Of a stretch of DNA of 64,000 nt, positions 18,171-26,557 are shown in pieces (the stretch's first letter is position 1; the number at the start of each line of letters is the position of its first letter). This stretch comes from Oxalobacter vibrioformis (GTDB taxonomy: Bacteria > Pseudomonadota > Gammaproteobacteria > Burkholderiales > Burkholderiaceae_D). Both the position numbers and the translations under genes were made by a program. The notes beneath the pieces were generated by a model. The model was not told the DNA's origin and made no database searches. It worked only from the letters and a program-made list of their open reading frames with translations. Location: contig NZ_CP098242.1 in the NCBI RefSeq assembly GCF_027118995.1, positions 2,023,001-2,087,000 on the forward strand, read 5' to 3'.

Positions 18171-19268
18171 TCAGAATTTATGGAACATGCCAAGCTGGAA
18201 GGTAGTAACATTCTCATTGTCCAGGCCGGTGCCCCGGTAATAGGCAGCCATGCTGCCGCTGCCAAAGTCGATGTAGGAAACCCGGGTATAGACCTGGGTG
18301 CGCTTGGAGAGGTTGTAGGTATAGCCAAGCCCATATTTGCGGGCGGAGTCATCGCTCAGGGATGCGCTGGTGCCGGCCACATCAGCATCTTTTAGCCTGA
18401 CATAGTTGAAAAACGCATCCACCGTGCCCTGGCCGACAGTCCATTTGAGACCAGCAATCCAGGAGTCCTGGCGGGAGGTGATGCCTTCTGTACCGCCGTA
18501 TTGCGCTGCCAGCGCATGGTTGCTGTAGCCGCCGTTTTTCCAGCCCTTGTCACGGGTGCGCTCATAGCCCAGCGAGAAGCGGACCGGGCCGAAGGCATAG
18601 GCGCCGCCCAGGTTCCACATGTAAGAGTCATTGGAGTCTGCCCGGCGGCTCCAGCTGCCTAAAAGGAAAAGCGGGCCGCGGTCATATCTTAAGGAGGCGG
18701 CATAGCCGTCATTGTCCGCACCGGCTTTTGAGGCGGAGCCGGGTTCGGCATGATGGCCGTCTTCACCGAGCGAGTAGGAGGCCCGCAGGTACAGCCCGTT
18801 CCAGACAGGGCTGTCGTAGCGCACCGTGTTGCCGATACGCACCGAGCGCTGTGAGCTTCTCAGCATACTGGCCGCGCCATCCTGGTTCAAGGGGTCCAGT
18901 ACCCGGAAAGTTTCGGTGGGTACCTCATTCATGCGTCCGAAACGCAGGCTGCCCCAGTGGCCTGCCAGCCCCATGTTGGAGGCACCTTCCCATTCCACCC
19001 CTTCGCTGCTTTCCAGCTCACCGTTTTGCAGGGTAAAGCGGGTCTGGATGTCAAAGGTTGCCTTGTTGCCGCCGCCGAGGTCTTCTGTGCCCTTGATGCC
19101 AAAGGCGTTGCTGTCATTTTCATCCATTCGCCAGTCTTTTCCGGTTTCTCCGACATAGCCGATGTCGACCCAGCCATACACCGTGACGGCTGTCTGTGCA
19201 TGGGTGATTTGGGGAAGCAGGCCGGCAAAGATCGCCAGGATGGAAAACGGGATGATGGTTTTTTTCAT
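18171..19268 (-). CDS. Gram-negative porin (Porin_4/OmpC-like), copy A
   Basis: 365 residues from the ATG at 19268 (MKKTIIPFSILAIFAGLLPQ), giving a clear signal peptide ending THAQ. The mature protein starts with the Burkholderiales porin signature VTVYGWVDIGYVGETG, includes FGIKGTEDLGGGNKATFDIQ and the constriction-loop segment, and ends in the outer-membrane terminal FHKF. It would form a trimeric beta-barrel pore. It is shorter and more divergent than copy B at 20708, which starts VTIYGVVDTGYVKQTG. The ribosome site is weak. No Pho box is visible in its upstream region. Confidence 0.9.
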   Translation of the reverse strand: MKKTIIPFSILAIFAGLLPQITHAQTAVTVYGWVDIGYVGETGKDWRMDENDSNAFGIKGTEDLGGGNKATFDIQTRFTLQNGELESSEGVEWEGASNMGLAGHWGSLRFGRMNEVPTETFRVLDPLNQDGAASMLRSSQRSVRIGNTVRYDSPVWNGLYLRASYSLGEDGHHAEPGSASKAGADNDGYAASLRYDRGPLFLLGSWSRRADSNDSYMWNLGGAYAFGPVRFSLGYERTRDKGWKNGGYSNHALAAQYGGTEGITSRQDSWIAGLKWTVGQGTVDAFFNYVRLKDADVAGTSASLSDDSARKYGLGYTYNLSKRTQVYTRVSYIDFGSGSMAAYYRGTGLDNENVTTFQLGMFHKF

Positions 19269-19430
19269 GATTTTCTGTCTCGACATACCAGGTAAAGGTG
19301 TGCCTGTGCACGTTGATGGTATCAACGTAAGGCAAACCCTGCGGATGGGTTTGATGTGGCGCAAAAAGGGTGTATGTGGGAGGAAAAATGGCACCTGCTG
19401 TTGTATTTCAGCGACAATAAAGTCCTTATT

Positions 19431-19827
19431 TTACAAGTCATCAGTCAGGCAGGGAAGATGGTGCGACGCAAGGATATCCTGCGTGATTGCCAAAAGCGGA
19501 TGATTGGGACGGCTGCTAAAATAGGAAAGGATCAGGATATAGGGTGTGCCGGCAGGCAGGGTGCCGCCGGGACTGGCCGTATGCAGGCTGAAAGCAGCCC
19601 TCTCGGGCCATTTCCTGTCTTCCAGGTTGATCAGGGCAAAGCTGGATTCTTCCCCTATCGGTATGATTTCGCTTTTTTTCAGCTCATCAATTTCATTGTA
19701 TTGCCGGTAGGCCTTCGGAGGTGGCCGCCCTGATTTCTTCCAGTGTCTGTTCCCATTTTTTTTGCAGCATGGGCAGGATGTTCGCCGGATCATCCATCTG
19801 GCTGTAGAGTGAAAATTCGTATCCCAT
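19431..19827 (-). pseudogene. Frameshifted gene of unknown function
   Basis: A strong ribosome site (AGAGGT) precedes an ATG at 19827. The frame reads MGYEFSLYSQMDDPANILPM, then KKWEQTLEEIRAATSE, and stops early. A shifted frame continues with KAYRQYNEIDELKKSEIIPI and GEESSFALINLEDRKWPERA to a stop at 19431. Both halves look like real protein, with amphipathic helices and no low complexity, so a single frameshift near the GGCCACCTCCGAAGG stretch is the simplest reading. The family is not recognised. The gene sits between two porin genes, one of which is also broken. A sequencing error could equally explain it. Confidence 0.4.
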
Positions 19828-19858
19828 TGTTACCTCTTGTCTGTGATTGATTTACAGG

Positions 19859-19872
19859 GCGTGTTAACACGC
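19859..19872. repeat. 14-bp perfect palindrome upstream of frameshifted gene
   Basis: GCGTGTTAACACGC lies 32 bases upstream of the ATG at 19827 and 11 bases past the stop of the porin remnant. It could be an operator or a stem without a T run. Confidence 0.4.
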
Positions 19873-19882
19873 TCTGGTTATT

Positions 19883-20196
19883 TCAGGCGCCCTGGTACTG
19901 GGTATTGCCACGCGGACGGCCATGCACCTGGTCGTCATAGTCGGGCAGGGTGCCGTTATTGCCATTGTTCAGGTCCAGGCGCTCTTCAATCTCGAGAGTG
20001 GCGCGATAGCCGGAACCCAGGTCTTCCGAGCCGCGAAAGCCGATCCGGCTGGAGTAATTGTGGCCCATGCGGGTATCGCTGCCCTCTACCTTGATATAGC
20101 CGGTATCAATAATGCCGTATATCGTCAGGTTTGTCTGTGCGTGGGCAAGGCCGGCTGTTGCGCCAAGAAGCGCCGCCCGAATAGTATTTTTTTCAT
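19883..20196 (-). pseudogene. Porin remnant: frameshift in signal peptide and lost C-terminal barrel
   Basis: The ATG at 20196 is followed by seven A. If there were eight, the frame would read MKKNTIRAALLGATAGLAHA, a perfect signal peptide, and then LTIYGIIDTGYIKVEGSDTR and RIGFRGSEDLGSGYRATLEI, the start of a Porin_4 protein closely related to copy B. With seven A the frame stops after 23 codons. The porin frame itself ends at 19883, about 100 residues in, so nearly the whole barrel is missing. Two independent lesions make this a pseudogene instead of a simple phase-off state. Confidence 0.75.
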
Positions 20197-20401
20197 GTCT
20201 GTTCTGCTCAACCTTTAAAAGCGTTTTTTGTTTGCTGTTTACAATAGGCAGCCCTTTCTGCCAATCAACTTATATTGCATTGGGGCAATTTCATCCAATT
20301 TGGCAGGGGTGGTCTTCCTTTTTTTCCGGATATGTCTGAAAAAGGGGGAATTACGCTTGAAAGTATTGTTTTTATGCAATATCTGCCTGTTTTTTCAGCA
20401 T

Positions 20402-20433
20402 AAAAAAGGGCGCACTGGATAACGGCACGCCCT
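20402..20433 (-). terminator. Terminator of the 36-codon ORF (minus strand)
   Basis: On the minus strand AGGGCG (20433-20428) pairs with CGCCCT (20412-20407) around a 15-base loop and is followed by six T. It lies 39 bases past the stop of the small ORF at 20472. Confidence 0.65.
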
Positions 20434-20471
20434 GTACAAAGGATTTTCAACATACCTCATAAAGACTGGCT

Positions 20472-20582
20472 TTATTTGGCAGCTTCCAGCATACGGCAGT
20501 GATATGACAGGCCGATGACAAATCCGGCGATTTCTTCCTGATGAAAAAAAACAACACTTTTTTCCGTTTTTACCGTCATCAT
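20472..20582 (-). CDS. Small 36-residue protein of unknown function
   Basis: The ORF starts with two adjacent ATGs (20582 and 20579), preceded by AGGAGCGG, a near-ideal ribosome site, and ends at TAA. The product starts MMTVKTEKSVVFFHQEEIAG and continues FVIGLSYHCRMLEAAK. It is mildly hydrophobic in the middle, with one cysteine and no clear membrane helix. A Rho-independent terminator follows on the same strand. Ribosome site, ORF and terminator together make a complete small transcription unit divergent from porin B. Its leader passes through the Pho box of that porin. No family is recognised. Confidence 0.5.
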   Translation of the reverse strand: MMTVKTEKSVVFFHQEEIAGFVIGLSYHCRMLEAAK

Positions 20583-20598
20583 CCGCTCCTTTTCCGGT

Positions 20599-20616
20599 TT
20601 GTCACAGGGTTGTCAT
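20599..20616 (+). promoter_or_regulatory. Pho box (PhoB binding site) upstream of porin B
   Basis: TTGTCAC, four bases AGGG, then TTGTCAT: two 7-base PhoB half-sites with the 11-base period, matching the site before pstS (TTGTCAC, AAAA, CTGTCAT). A possible -10, TAGATT at 20632-20637, follows. TTGTCA at 20610 could also serve as a conventional -35 with a 16-base spacer. Confidence 0.7.
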
Positions 20617-20707
20617 AAATCCCCATCAAGATAGATTTGTCCGGATAGCGTAACCGGCTTCCGGCAATATCAACATGCCACAGAGGGCAAAACAAGGAGA
20701 AACGCTT

Positions 20708-21820
20708 ATGAAAAGAAAGTTAATTGCACTGGCCGTGCTGGCAGCCTGCTCCGGCGGCGCGCTTGCACAGTCCAATGTCACGATTTACGGTGTTGTGGAT
20801 ACCGGTTATGTCAAGCAGACTGGCCGTGATGTCTACATGGGAACCAACCAGGATAACAAAATCGGGTTTCGGGGTTCGGAAGACCTGGGTGGCGGGCTGA
20901 AAGCCATCTTTCAACTGGAGCGCCGTTTTGATCTTAATGACGGCAGTATCGGTAACTCGAGCATTCCGGCTGGCCGCGGTGCCAAGGGTGATACCGGGGT
21001 TGACTGGGACGGCGCTGCCAATATGGGCCTGGAAAGCAGCACATGGGGCAAGATCCGCTTTGGCCGCGTCAATGAACTGAGCACGGAAACGATCCGCCGC
21101 TTTGATCCCTTCTACCAGTATGGTGTCGGCGCCATGATCTACAGCTCGCAGCGTTCTGCCCGTGTGAGCAATACGGCACGGTACGACAGCCCGACATGGA
21201 GTGGCTTCAAATTTGGCCTGCTTTATACGCTTGGCGAAAATACCAAGGGCAATCCGACAGCGGGTGCAGTTGGTGCGGATAAAGACAATGATGGCTACGG
21301 CATTAATCTCAGCTATGACAACGGGCCTTTCCAGGGAACGGCCAACTGGAGCCGCACATCGGATTCGGATGATTCTTCGGTATGGAACATTGGTCTGGGC
21401 TACAAATTCGGTCCGGCCCGCGTCACGCTGCTGTATGAGGATACCGACAACAAGGGGTACCGGAACAACGGCAGTATCAACTATAAGAATACAACCAATC
21501 CGGGTACGGATGAGCAGGTCTGGATGCTTGGCCTGGAATGGGATATCGGTCCCGGTCAACTGGATGCGTCTGTCCAGTATGCCCGGTTGAAAGACGTCAA
21601 AAACCGCAGCACGGGTGCAACCATGGCCGGCTTTGACGGGGGCAGCAGGGATACGTACAAGTATGCCCTGGGTTATACCTACAATCTCTCCAAACGCACC
21701 TCGGTCTATGGTCAGGTTTCCTATACGGATTTTGATGACAAGGCCACCGGCAATTACTACAGCGGTCTTGAACGCGACAGTATCGCCGCCGTGCAGGTGG
21801 GCATGACGCACAAGTTCTGA
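20708..21820 (+). CDS. Gram-negative porin (Porin_4/OmpC-like), copy B, probably PhoB-controlled
   Basis: 370 residues from the ATG at 20708, with AAGGAG 8 bases upstream. The signal peptide (LIALAVLAACSGGALAQ) is followed by VTIYGVVDTGYVKQTG, RGSEDLGGGLKAIFQLERRF, an internal MGLESSTWGKIRFGRVNELS block and a final strand ending in terminal MTHKF. It forms a trimeric outer-membrane pore. The Pho box upstream suggests induction under phosphate starvation, as for PhoE and OprP in other bacteria, but whether the pore prefers phosphate or phosphate esters cannot be read from sequence. Confidence 0.93.
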   Translation: MKRKLIALAVLAACSGGALAQSNVTIYGVVDTGYVKQTGRDVYMGTNQDNKIGFRGSEDLGGGLKAIFQLERRFDLNDGSIGNSSIPAGRGAKGDTGVDWDGAANMGLESSTWGKIRFGRVNELSTETIRRFDPFYQYGVGAMIYSSQRSARVSNTARYDSPTWSGFKFGLLYTLGENTKGNPTAGAVGADKDNDGYGINLSYDNGPFQGTANWSRTSDSDDSSVWNIGLGYKFGPARVTLLYEDTDNKGYRNNGSINYKNTTNPGTDEQVWMLGLEWDIGPGQLDASVQYARLKDVKNRSTGATMAGFDGGSRDTYKYALGYTYNLSKRTSVYGQVSYTDFDDKATGNYYSGLERDSIAAVQVGMTHKF

Positions 21821-21887
21821 TACCGGCGTCGCGGGATGCATATTGTTCCCGGGGGGGTAATGGCTTCTCCGGGAAAAACGCAAACGA

Positions 21888-22478
21888 TTAACGTTTGGCG
21901 TGTTTTATCTCATTATGCCGGAAACACGAAACCAGGTGGTCGTTGACCATCCCGATTGCCTGCATGAAGGCATACATGGTGGTCGGGCCGACAAAGGTGA
22001 ATCCCCGTTTTTTCAGGTCTTTCGAAAGGGTGGCGGCAAGCGGTGAATGCGGGGGCACCTGGCTGGTGTCTGTCCAGCTATTGTTGATAGGGGTGCCATC
22101 GACAAATCCCCACACATACTGCACAAAGCTGCCGTGCGCCGCCGCCGTTTCCATGAAGGCACGGGCATTGCTGATGGTTGATTCGATCTTTTTCCTGTGG
22201 CGGATAATGGCGGGGTTGCCGACCAGTTGATCGACATCAGCTGCGGTAAAGGCGGCAACCGCTTCAGGAGAAAAGCCGGCAAACGCCTTGCGGTAGCCTT
22301 CCCGCTTTTTCAGAACCGTCTGCCAGGAAAGTCCGGCCTGCGCGCCTTCCAGCGTGAGCAGCTCAAAAAGGGTATGCTCATCATGAAGCGGCACCCCCCA
22401 TTCGGTGTCGTGGTAATGCGTTTCTTCCGGGGACCCAAGCGCCCAGGGGCAGCGGGTTTTCATGGCAGGATCGTTCAT
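21888..22478 (-). CDS. tag: DNA-3-methyladenine glycosylase I
   Basis: 196 residues, the normal length. The N-terminal CPWALGSPEETHYHDTEWG, the helix-hairpin part (FELLTLEGAQAGLSWQTVLK) and the C-terminal zinc-binding end (MVNDHLVSCFRH) match Tag. The enzyme removes 3-methyladenine from alkylated DNA in base excision repair. It is the last gene of a minus-strand run, with its start overlapping the ybeY stop by 4 bases. This linkage to ybeY is unusual; corC commonly occupies this place in other proteobacteria. Confidence 0.95.
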   Translation of the reverse strand: MNDPAMKTRCPWALGSPEETHYHDTEWGVPLHDEHTLFELLTLEGAQAGLSWQTVLKKREGYRKAFAGFSPEAVAAFTAADVDQLVGNPAIIRHRKKIESTISNARAFMETAAAHGSFVQYVWGFVDGTPINNSWTDTSQVPPHSPLAATLSKDLKKRGFTFVGPTTMYAFMQAIGMVNDHLVSCFRHNEIKHAKR

Positions 22479-22939
22479 GCGTAAGGATCGGCAATCGAAA
22501 AGCGCGAGAGGATGGCGGTTTCCAGTACTTCCATTTTTTCGGCGTCGGCATCCGTTTCGTGGTCATGCCCCTGTGCATGCAAAACACCGTGGATAATGAG
22601 ATGCGCCAGATGGGCCGCCGGTGTTTTTTTCTGTTCTTTCGCTTCCTTCAGGATGACATCCGTGCAAAGGATGATATCCGCTTCGGCAGCGGCACTTTCA
22701 TCCTCCCCGTACGGCGGCGCGTCATAAGTAAAGGTGAGCACATTGGTCGCATAATCCTTGTGGCGGAAATCCCGGTTGATCGCCTGTCCTTCCGCCTCAT
22801 CAACAAAACGGATGGTCAGCATGGCCGGTTGCCTGATGGCTGCTTTCACCCAGCGGCGGATCTGCTGGCGGGAAGCGATATCCTTTGCCCGCAGGTCGGC
22901 GTACTGGACGGACAGCGAAAGGGGAATGGGAGATTTCAT
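22475..22939 (-). CDS. ybeY: Endoribonuclease YbeY (rRNA maturation factor)
   Basis: 154 residues. The zinc-binding motif HLIIHGVLHAQGHDH (HxxxH with a third His) and the block TNVLTFTYDAPP are diagnostic. YbeY is a single-strand RNase needed for 16S rRNA 3' end maturation and 70S quality control. It overlaps phoH upstream and tag downstream by 4 bases each, so the three genes are translationally coupled. Confidence 0.96.
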   Translation of the reverse strand: MKSPIPLSLSVQYADLRAKDIASRQQIRRWVKAAIRQPAMLTIRFVDEAEGQAINRDFRHKDYATNVLTFTYDAPPYGEDESAAAEADIILCTDVILKEAKEQKKTPAAHLAHLIIHGVLHAQGHDHETDADAEKMEVLETAILSRFSIADPYA

Positions 22940-24084
22940 TTCTGTTTCGTTTTTCTGGCGGCGGTTTTTTTCGGTGCGGGCGCGGGTACTTCCGCTTCCT
23001 GTGCCGGGGAGGCCGCGTCTGCTTTTTTCAGGGTATTGCCGCGCTTGAAGGCTTCCATCTTTTCATAGGCTTCCACAATCCGGGCCACCAGCGGGTGGCG
23101 CACGATATCGACACTGGTAAAGTGGGTCACGCCAATGCCGCGGACATCCTTGAGGATATGCAGGCTGTCGATCAGCCCGCTTTTCTGGTGGTTCGGCAGG
23201 TCGATCTGCGTGATGTCGCCGGTGATCACCGCCTTGCTGCCAAAGCCGATACGCGTCAAGAACATTTTCATCTGCTCAGGCGTCGTATTTTGCGCCTCAT
23301 CGAGGATGACAAAGGCATTGTTGAGCGTGCGCCCGCGCATATAGGCCAGCGGGGCGATCTCAATCACCTGCTTTTCAAAAAGGCGCTGCGTGCGTTCAAA
23401 GCCCATCAGGTCATACAGCGCATCGTACAGCGGGCGCAGGTAGGGATCGACCTTTTGTGCCAGGTCGCCCGGCAAAAAGCCGAGCCGTTCGCCTGCTTCC
23501 ACCGCCGGGCGGGTGAGGATGACCCGCTGTACGCTTTCCCGTTCCAGCGCATCCACTGCACAGGCCACTGCCAGGTAGGTCTTGCCCGTACCGGCCGGGC
23601 CGATACCGAAGGTGATATCGTGTTCCAGGATCGTCTTGAGGTATTCCACCTGCATGGGGGTGCGCCCGCGCAAATCGCTCCGTCGGGTCTTGAGCACCGG
23701 GCTTGATACCTCGGCGTCGGCAATGATGCCCACCGGCATGCCCTGCGCGAGATTGGTCTGAACCGCCCGCACCTCCACCAGCGCAAGCTGGATATCGTCT
23801 ATCGATACCGGGACATTGGACATGGCGTAAAACTGTTCCAGCAGGTGCAGCGCCTTCAAGGCTTCTTTTCCGGTCAGGATGAATTTGCCCCCGCGGCGGT
23901 TGACCTCGATATCCAGGGCGGATTCGATCTGGCGGATGTTTTCATCCATCGGGCCGCACAGATTGGCCAGCCGGGAATTGTCCTGCGGCTCCGGGGAAAA
24001 GTAGAGTACATTCGGCTCTTTTTTCACATTGCCGGATTTCCTGGGTTTGCTTTGGGGCCGGGTATTTTTCACGGTACGCTCCAC
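22936..24084 (-). CDS. phoH: PhoH-like ATPase (YbeZ)
   Basis: 382 residues. Walker A GPAGTGKT lies at about residues 162-169, Walker B AFVILDEAQN follows, and sensor-like SKAVITGDITQIDLP comes later. The extended N-terminus (KFILTGKEALKALHLL) is typical of the YbeZ subgroup. The C-terminal ~30 residues are alanine/lysine/proline-rich and probably disordered. YbeZ is an ATPase/helicase-like partner of YbeY in ribosome and RNA quality control. Despite the name, the phosphate connection of this subgroup is weak, though a palindrome overlaps its promoter. Confidence 0.94.
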   Translation of the reverse strand: MERTVKNTRPQSKPRKSGNVKKEPNVLYFSPEPQDNSRLANLCGPMDENIRQIESALDIEVNRRGGKFILTGKEALKALHLLEQFYAMSNVPVSIDDIQLALVEVRAVQTNLAQGMPVGIIADAEVSSPVLKTRRSDLRGRTPMQVEYLKTILEHDITFGIGPAGTGKTYLAVACAVDALERESVQRVILTRPAVEAGERLGFLPGDLAQKVDPYLRPLYDALYDLMGFERTQRLFEKQVIEIAPLAYMRGRTLNNAFVILDEAQNTTPEQMKMFLTRIGFGSKAVITGDITQIDLPNHQKSGLIDSLHILKDVRGIGVTHFTSVDIVRHPLVARIVEAYEKMEAFKRGNTLKKADAASPAQEAEVPAPAPKKTAARKTKQK

Positions 24085-24126
24085 GATGGTTGCAGTTAAG
24101 ACGGATCAGCCTGGATTTCAGCCTAG

Positions 24127-24166
24127 TTTATATGGATGAGACGGGTTATGACAAAGTGTTTTGTCA
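24127..24166 (-). promoter_or_regulatory. phoH promoter overlapped by an 18-bp palindrome
   Basis: On the minus strand TTGTCA (24154-24149) and TATAAA (24132-24127) are 16 bases apart, 43 bases before the phoH ATG. The -35 lies inside TGACAAA-GTGT-TTTGTCA (24149-24166), a perfect 7-bp inverted repeat, which would suit a dimeric regulator. Confidence 0.5.
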
Positions 24167-24199
24167 AAAAAACGCGATTTATCTCTCAGGGCGCGTTTT
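24166..24199 (-). terminator. Terminator between the lipoprotein gene and phoH
   Basis: On the minus strand AAAACGCG (24199-24192) can pair with CGCGTTTT (24176-24169) and the T run continues. The 5' arm overlaps the last codons of the lipoprotein gene. It implies that phoH-ybeY-tag is transcribed from its own promoter. Confidence 0.55.
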
Positions 24200-24776
24200 C
24201 TTCCGGGGCGGGGATGGCTTCCGGTTTTTTGACGGCAAAGCGCGCCCAGCGGTACTCGTACTGGTTCAGGGGAATAACCACCAGCAGGGTGGTGTCCATG
24301 CCTGTGCTTTTGATGGTGAGCCAGTCGTTTGTGCGGTAGAGGGTGCGGAAGGTGAAATGGCTGCGGGCGATGACGCCATCCTGGCTGCCGTGGGTGTCAT
24401 CCATTTGCATGACCCCTTCCACGCAGCGGTAGTGGCCTTTGGCGCGGTCGATCTTTTTTTGCGCATCCAGTCCTTCGCCTTTCATGCGCATGAGAAAGGC
24501 GGTGCCCTTGTCACGGGTAAGGGTGATGGTATCGGCTTTCTCAAGCACACCGGTGGTAAAGGCGCCTTTTCGGCTTTTTTCGGGGATGAGCAGCGTGGTG
24601 AGGTATACCGGCGAGCCATCGGGGTATTCGCCCTGATTGGCATACATCCCCGCAATGGAAGCGCAATCATCGGTGGTGTCGTGCTTTTCGATGGCTTCCC
24701 AGCCGGATGGCAGCCCCTGGTATGAGACGCAGCCGCCCAGCAAGAGGACAAGGGCCGGGACAAGGAGCCGCCGCAT
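24186..24776 (-). CDS. Predicted lipoprotein of unknown function
   Basis: 196 residues. The N-terminus MRRLLVPALVLLLGGCVSYQ is a signal peptide with lipobox LGGC, so the mature protein should be a lipoprotein anchored at Cys15. A DDCASIAGMYANQGEYPDG segment and a later HYRCVEGVM give two more cysteines that could form a disulfide. No catalytic motif is seen. The gene starts 4 bases after miaB, so they are likely co-transcribed, and a terminator follows. The family is not recognised. Confidence 0.75.
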   Translation of the reverse strand: MRRLLVPALVLLLGGCVSYQGLPSGWEAIEKHDTTDDCASIAGMYANQGEYPDGSPVYLTTLLIPEKSRKGAFTTGVLEKADTITLTRDKGTAFLMRMKGEGLDAQKKIDRAKGHYRCVEGVMQMDDTHGSQDGVIARSHFTFRTLYRTNDWLTIKSTGMDTTLLVVIPLNQYEYRWARFAVKKPEAIPAPEENAP

Positions 24777-24780
24777 GATG

Positions 24781-26130
24781 CTACGCCACTATCCTGTCCG
24801 CCGCCGGGATACCCCGCAAGGCGTAATTGGTCGCGTCAGTGATATAGATATCGGCAAAGTCGCCGATTGCCACAGGCGAGGTGTCCTTTACCGTGATATG
24901 GACCACCCGGTTGCTGCCGGTCTTTCCCTGGAACTGGCCGGGGTTCTTTTGCGAGCGACCCTCAATCAATACGCGCTGCGTGGTATCGACCAGCGCCGCA
25001 TTGTAGCGGCGGGTGTGTTCATCAATCTTGGCCTGGAGGCGTTGCAGGCGTTCTTTCCTGACATCCAGCGGGATATCCATCGGTAGGGCGGCTGCCGGGG
25101 TGCCAGGGCGCGGGCTGTAAAGGAAGCTGAAGCTGTTGTCAAAGCCGATTTCGTCAATAAAGCGCATCATGGCCTCAAAATCGGCATCGGTTTCGCCGGG
25201 AAAGCCGACGATAAAGTCGCTGGAGACCAGCAGGTCAGGCCGGATGGCTTTCAGGCGACGGATGATGGACTTGTATTCCAGCGTGGTATAGCCGCGCTTC
25301 ATGGCTGCCAGTATCCTGTCCGAGCCGTGCTGGGCAGGCAGGTAGAGGTGGCTTACCAGCTTGGGCACGCGCGAATAGGCTTCAATGAGCCGGTGTGAAA
25401 ATTCGGTGGGATGGCTCGTGACAAAGCGGATACGCTCAATGCCGGGTATGTCGGCGATATATTCGACCAATAGCGCAAAGTCAGCCTTTTCGCCGCCATC
25501 CATTATGCCGCGCCAGGCATTCACATTCTGTCCGAGCAGCAGGATTTCTTTCACGCCCTGGTCAGCCAGCCCGGCGATTTCGACCAGGATATCTTCCAGC
25601 GGGCGCGAGATTTCCTTGCCGCGCGTGTACGGCACGATGCAATAGCTGCAAAAGTGGCTGCAGCCTTCCATGATGGTAACGGAGGCAACCGGCACCTCCA
25701 CTTTTGCCGGGGGAAGGTGGTCAAATTTTTCGATTTCGGGAAAGGAGATATCCACCTGTGGAGAGCCGGTGCGCTCATACGCCTTGATCATGGCGGGCAG
25801 GCGGTGAAAGGTTTGCGGGCCGAACACCAGATTGACATACGGCGCACGGCGGATGATGGTCTCGCCTTCCTGCGAGGCCACACAGCCCGATACCCCGATC
25901 AGGAGGCCTGGCCTGGCGTTTTTGAGTTTGCGGATGCGGCCCAGATCGGAAAAGACCTTTTCCTGCGCCTTTTCACGCACCGAGCAGGTGTTCAGAAGGA
26001 TCAGGTCGGCGTCTTCCGGTGATTCCGCGCGGGCATAGCCGCTTTCGGCCTCCAGGAGATCAAGCATCCGGGCGGAGTCGTATTCATTCATCTGGCAGCC
26101 GAAGGTGCGGATAAAGACTTTCTTTTGCAT
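24781..26130 (-). CDS. miaB: tRNA-2-methylthio-N6-dimethylallyladenosine synthase MiaB
   Basis: 449 residues from the ATG at 26130 ([20 protein letters not shown]). An upstream in-frame start would add 26 residues with no family match. The N-terminal UPF0004 domain carries three cluster cysteines (TFGCQ, LNTCSV, GCVAS). The radical-SAM motif is [15 protein letters not shown], and the C-terminus is a TRAM domain. MiaB adds a methylthio group to i6A37 in tRNAs reading UNN codons. The lipoprotein follows closely and phoH-ybeY after that, the common miaB-phoH-ybeY association. Confidence 0.97.
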   Translation of the reverse strand: MQKKVFIRTFGCQMNEYDSARMLDLLEAESGYARAESPEDADLILLNTCSVREKAQEKVFSDLGRIRKLKNARPGLLIGVSGCVASQEGETIIRRAPYVNLVFGPQTFHRLPAMIKAYERTGSPQVDISFPEIEKFDHLPPAKVEVPVASVTIMEGCSHFCSYCIVPYTRGKEISRPLEDILVEIAGLADQGVKEILLLGQNVNAWRGIMDGGEKADFALLVEYIADIPGIERIRFVTSHPTEFSHRLIEAYSRVPKLVSHLYLPAQHGSDRILAAMKRGYTTLEYKSIIRRLKAIRPDLLVSSDFIVGFPGETDADFEAMMRFIDEIGFDNSFSFLYSPRPGTPAAALPMDIPLDVRKERLQRLQAKIDEHTRRYNAALVDTTQRVLIEGRSQKNPGQFQGKTGSNRVVHITVKDTSPVAIGDFADIYITDATNYALRGIPAADRIVA

Positions 26131-26371
26131 GGGTCTGGTCGGGTGTGTGTTTTTGCGTGCAGAAAATACCGAAAGGGGAAGTGTATGCGCTTTTTGCCCG
26201 GGAGGCAAAACAGGGTCTTTTTGCCGCCTTCCTGCAGACCCGGCGAAGTGACGCTACAATGGGTTTCAGGCGGTTTTTTCTTTCTGTGCGGAAATGCTGT
26301 ATTTGGGGGAAAATCCCGCTGAACTGCCTTCGCAAAATTGCTACAAAGCAATAAAATTAGTACCAAAGTAC

Positions 26372-26402
26372 AATATATCCCGCTCATAAATTTGGATATA
26401 TT
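26372..26402. promoter_or_regulatory. 9-bp inverted repeat upstream of the giant adhesin
   Basis: AATATATCC and GGATATATT are perfect inverted copies with a 13-base spacer, 155 bases before the adhesin start. A smaller GTAC-CAAA-GTAC repeat lies just to the left. The region 26131-26557 is AT-rich and otherwise empty; it separates the divergent miaB and adhesin genes. The repeat is a candidate operator. Confidence 0.4.
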
Positions 26403-26557
26403 CTGTGGTATCAGAAAAAGTGCGTGCATAAACCGTGCATTTTCGCAAAACAGTTTTTATGGCCTGTGGCCCGTTACGACAAGCCGATAGAAGGAACGGC
26501 AGGGGCGGCAGGAAACGAACAACTAATAAACAGTCTTATATATAGAGGAAGAACAAA

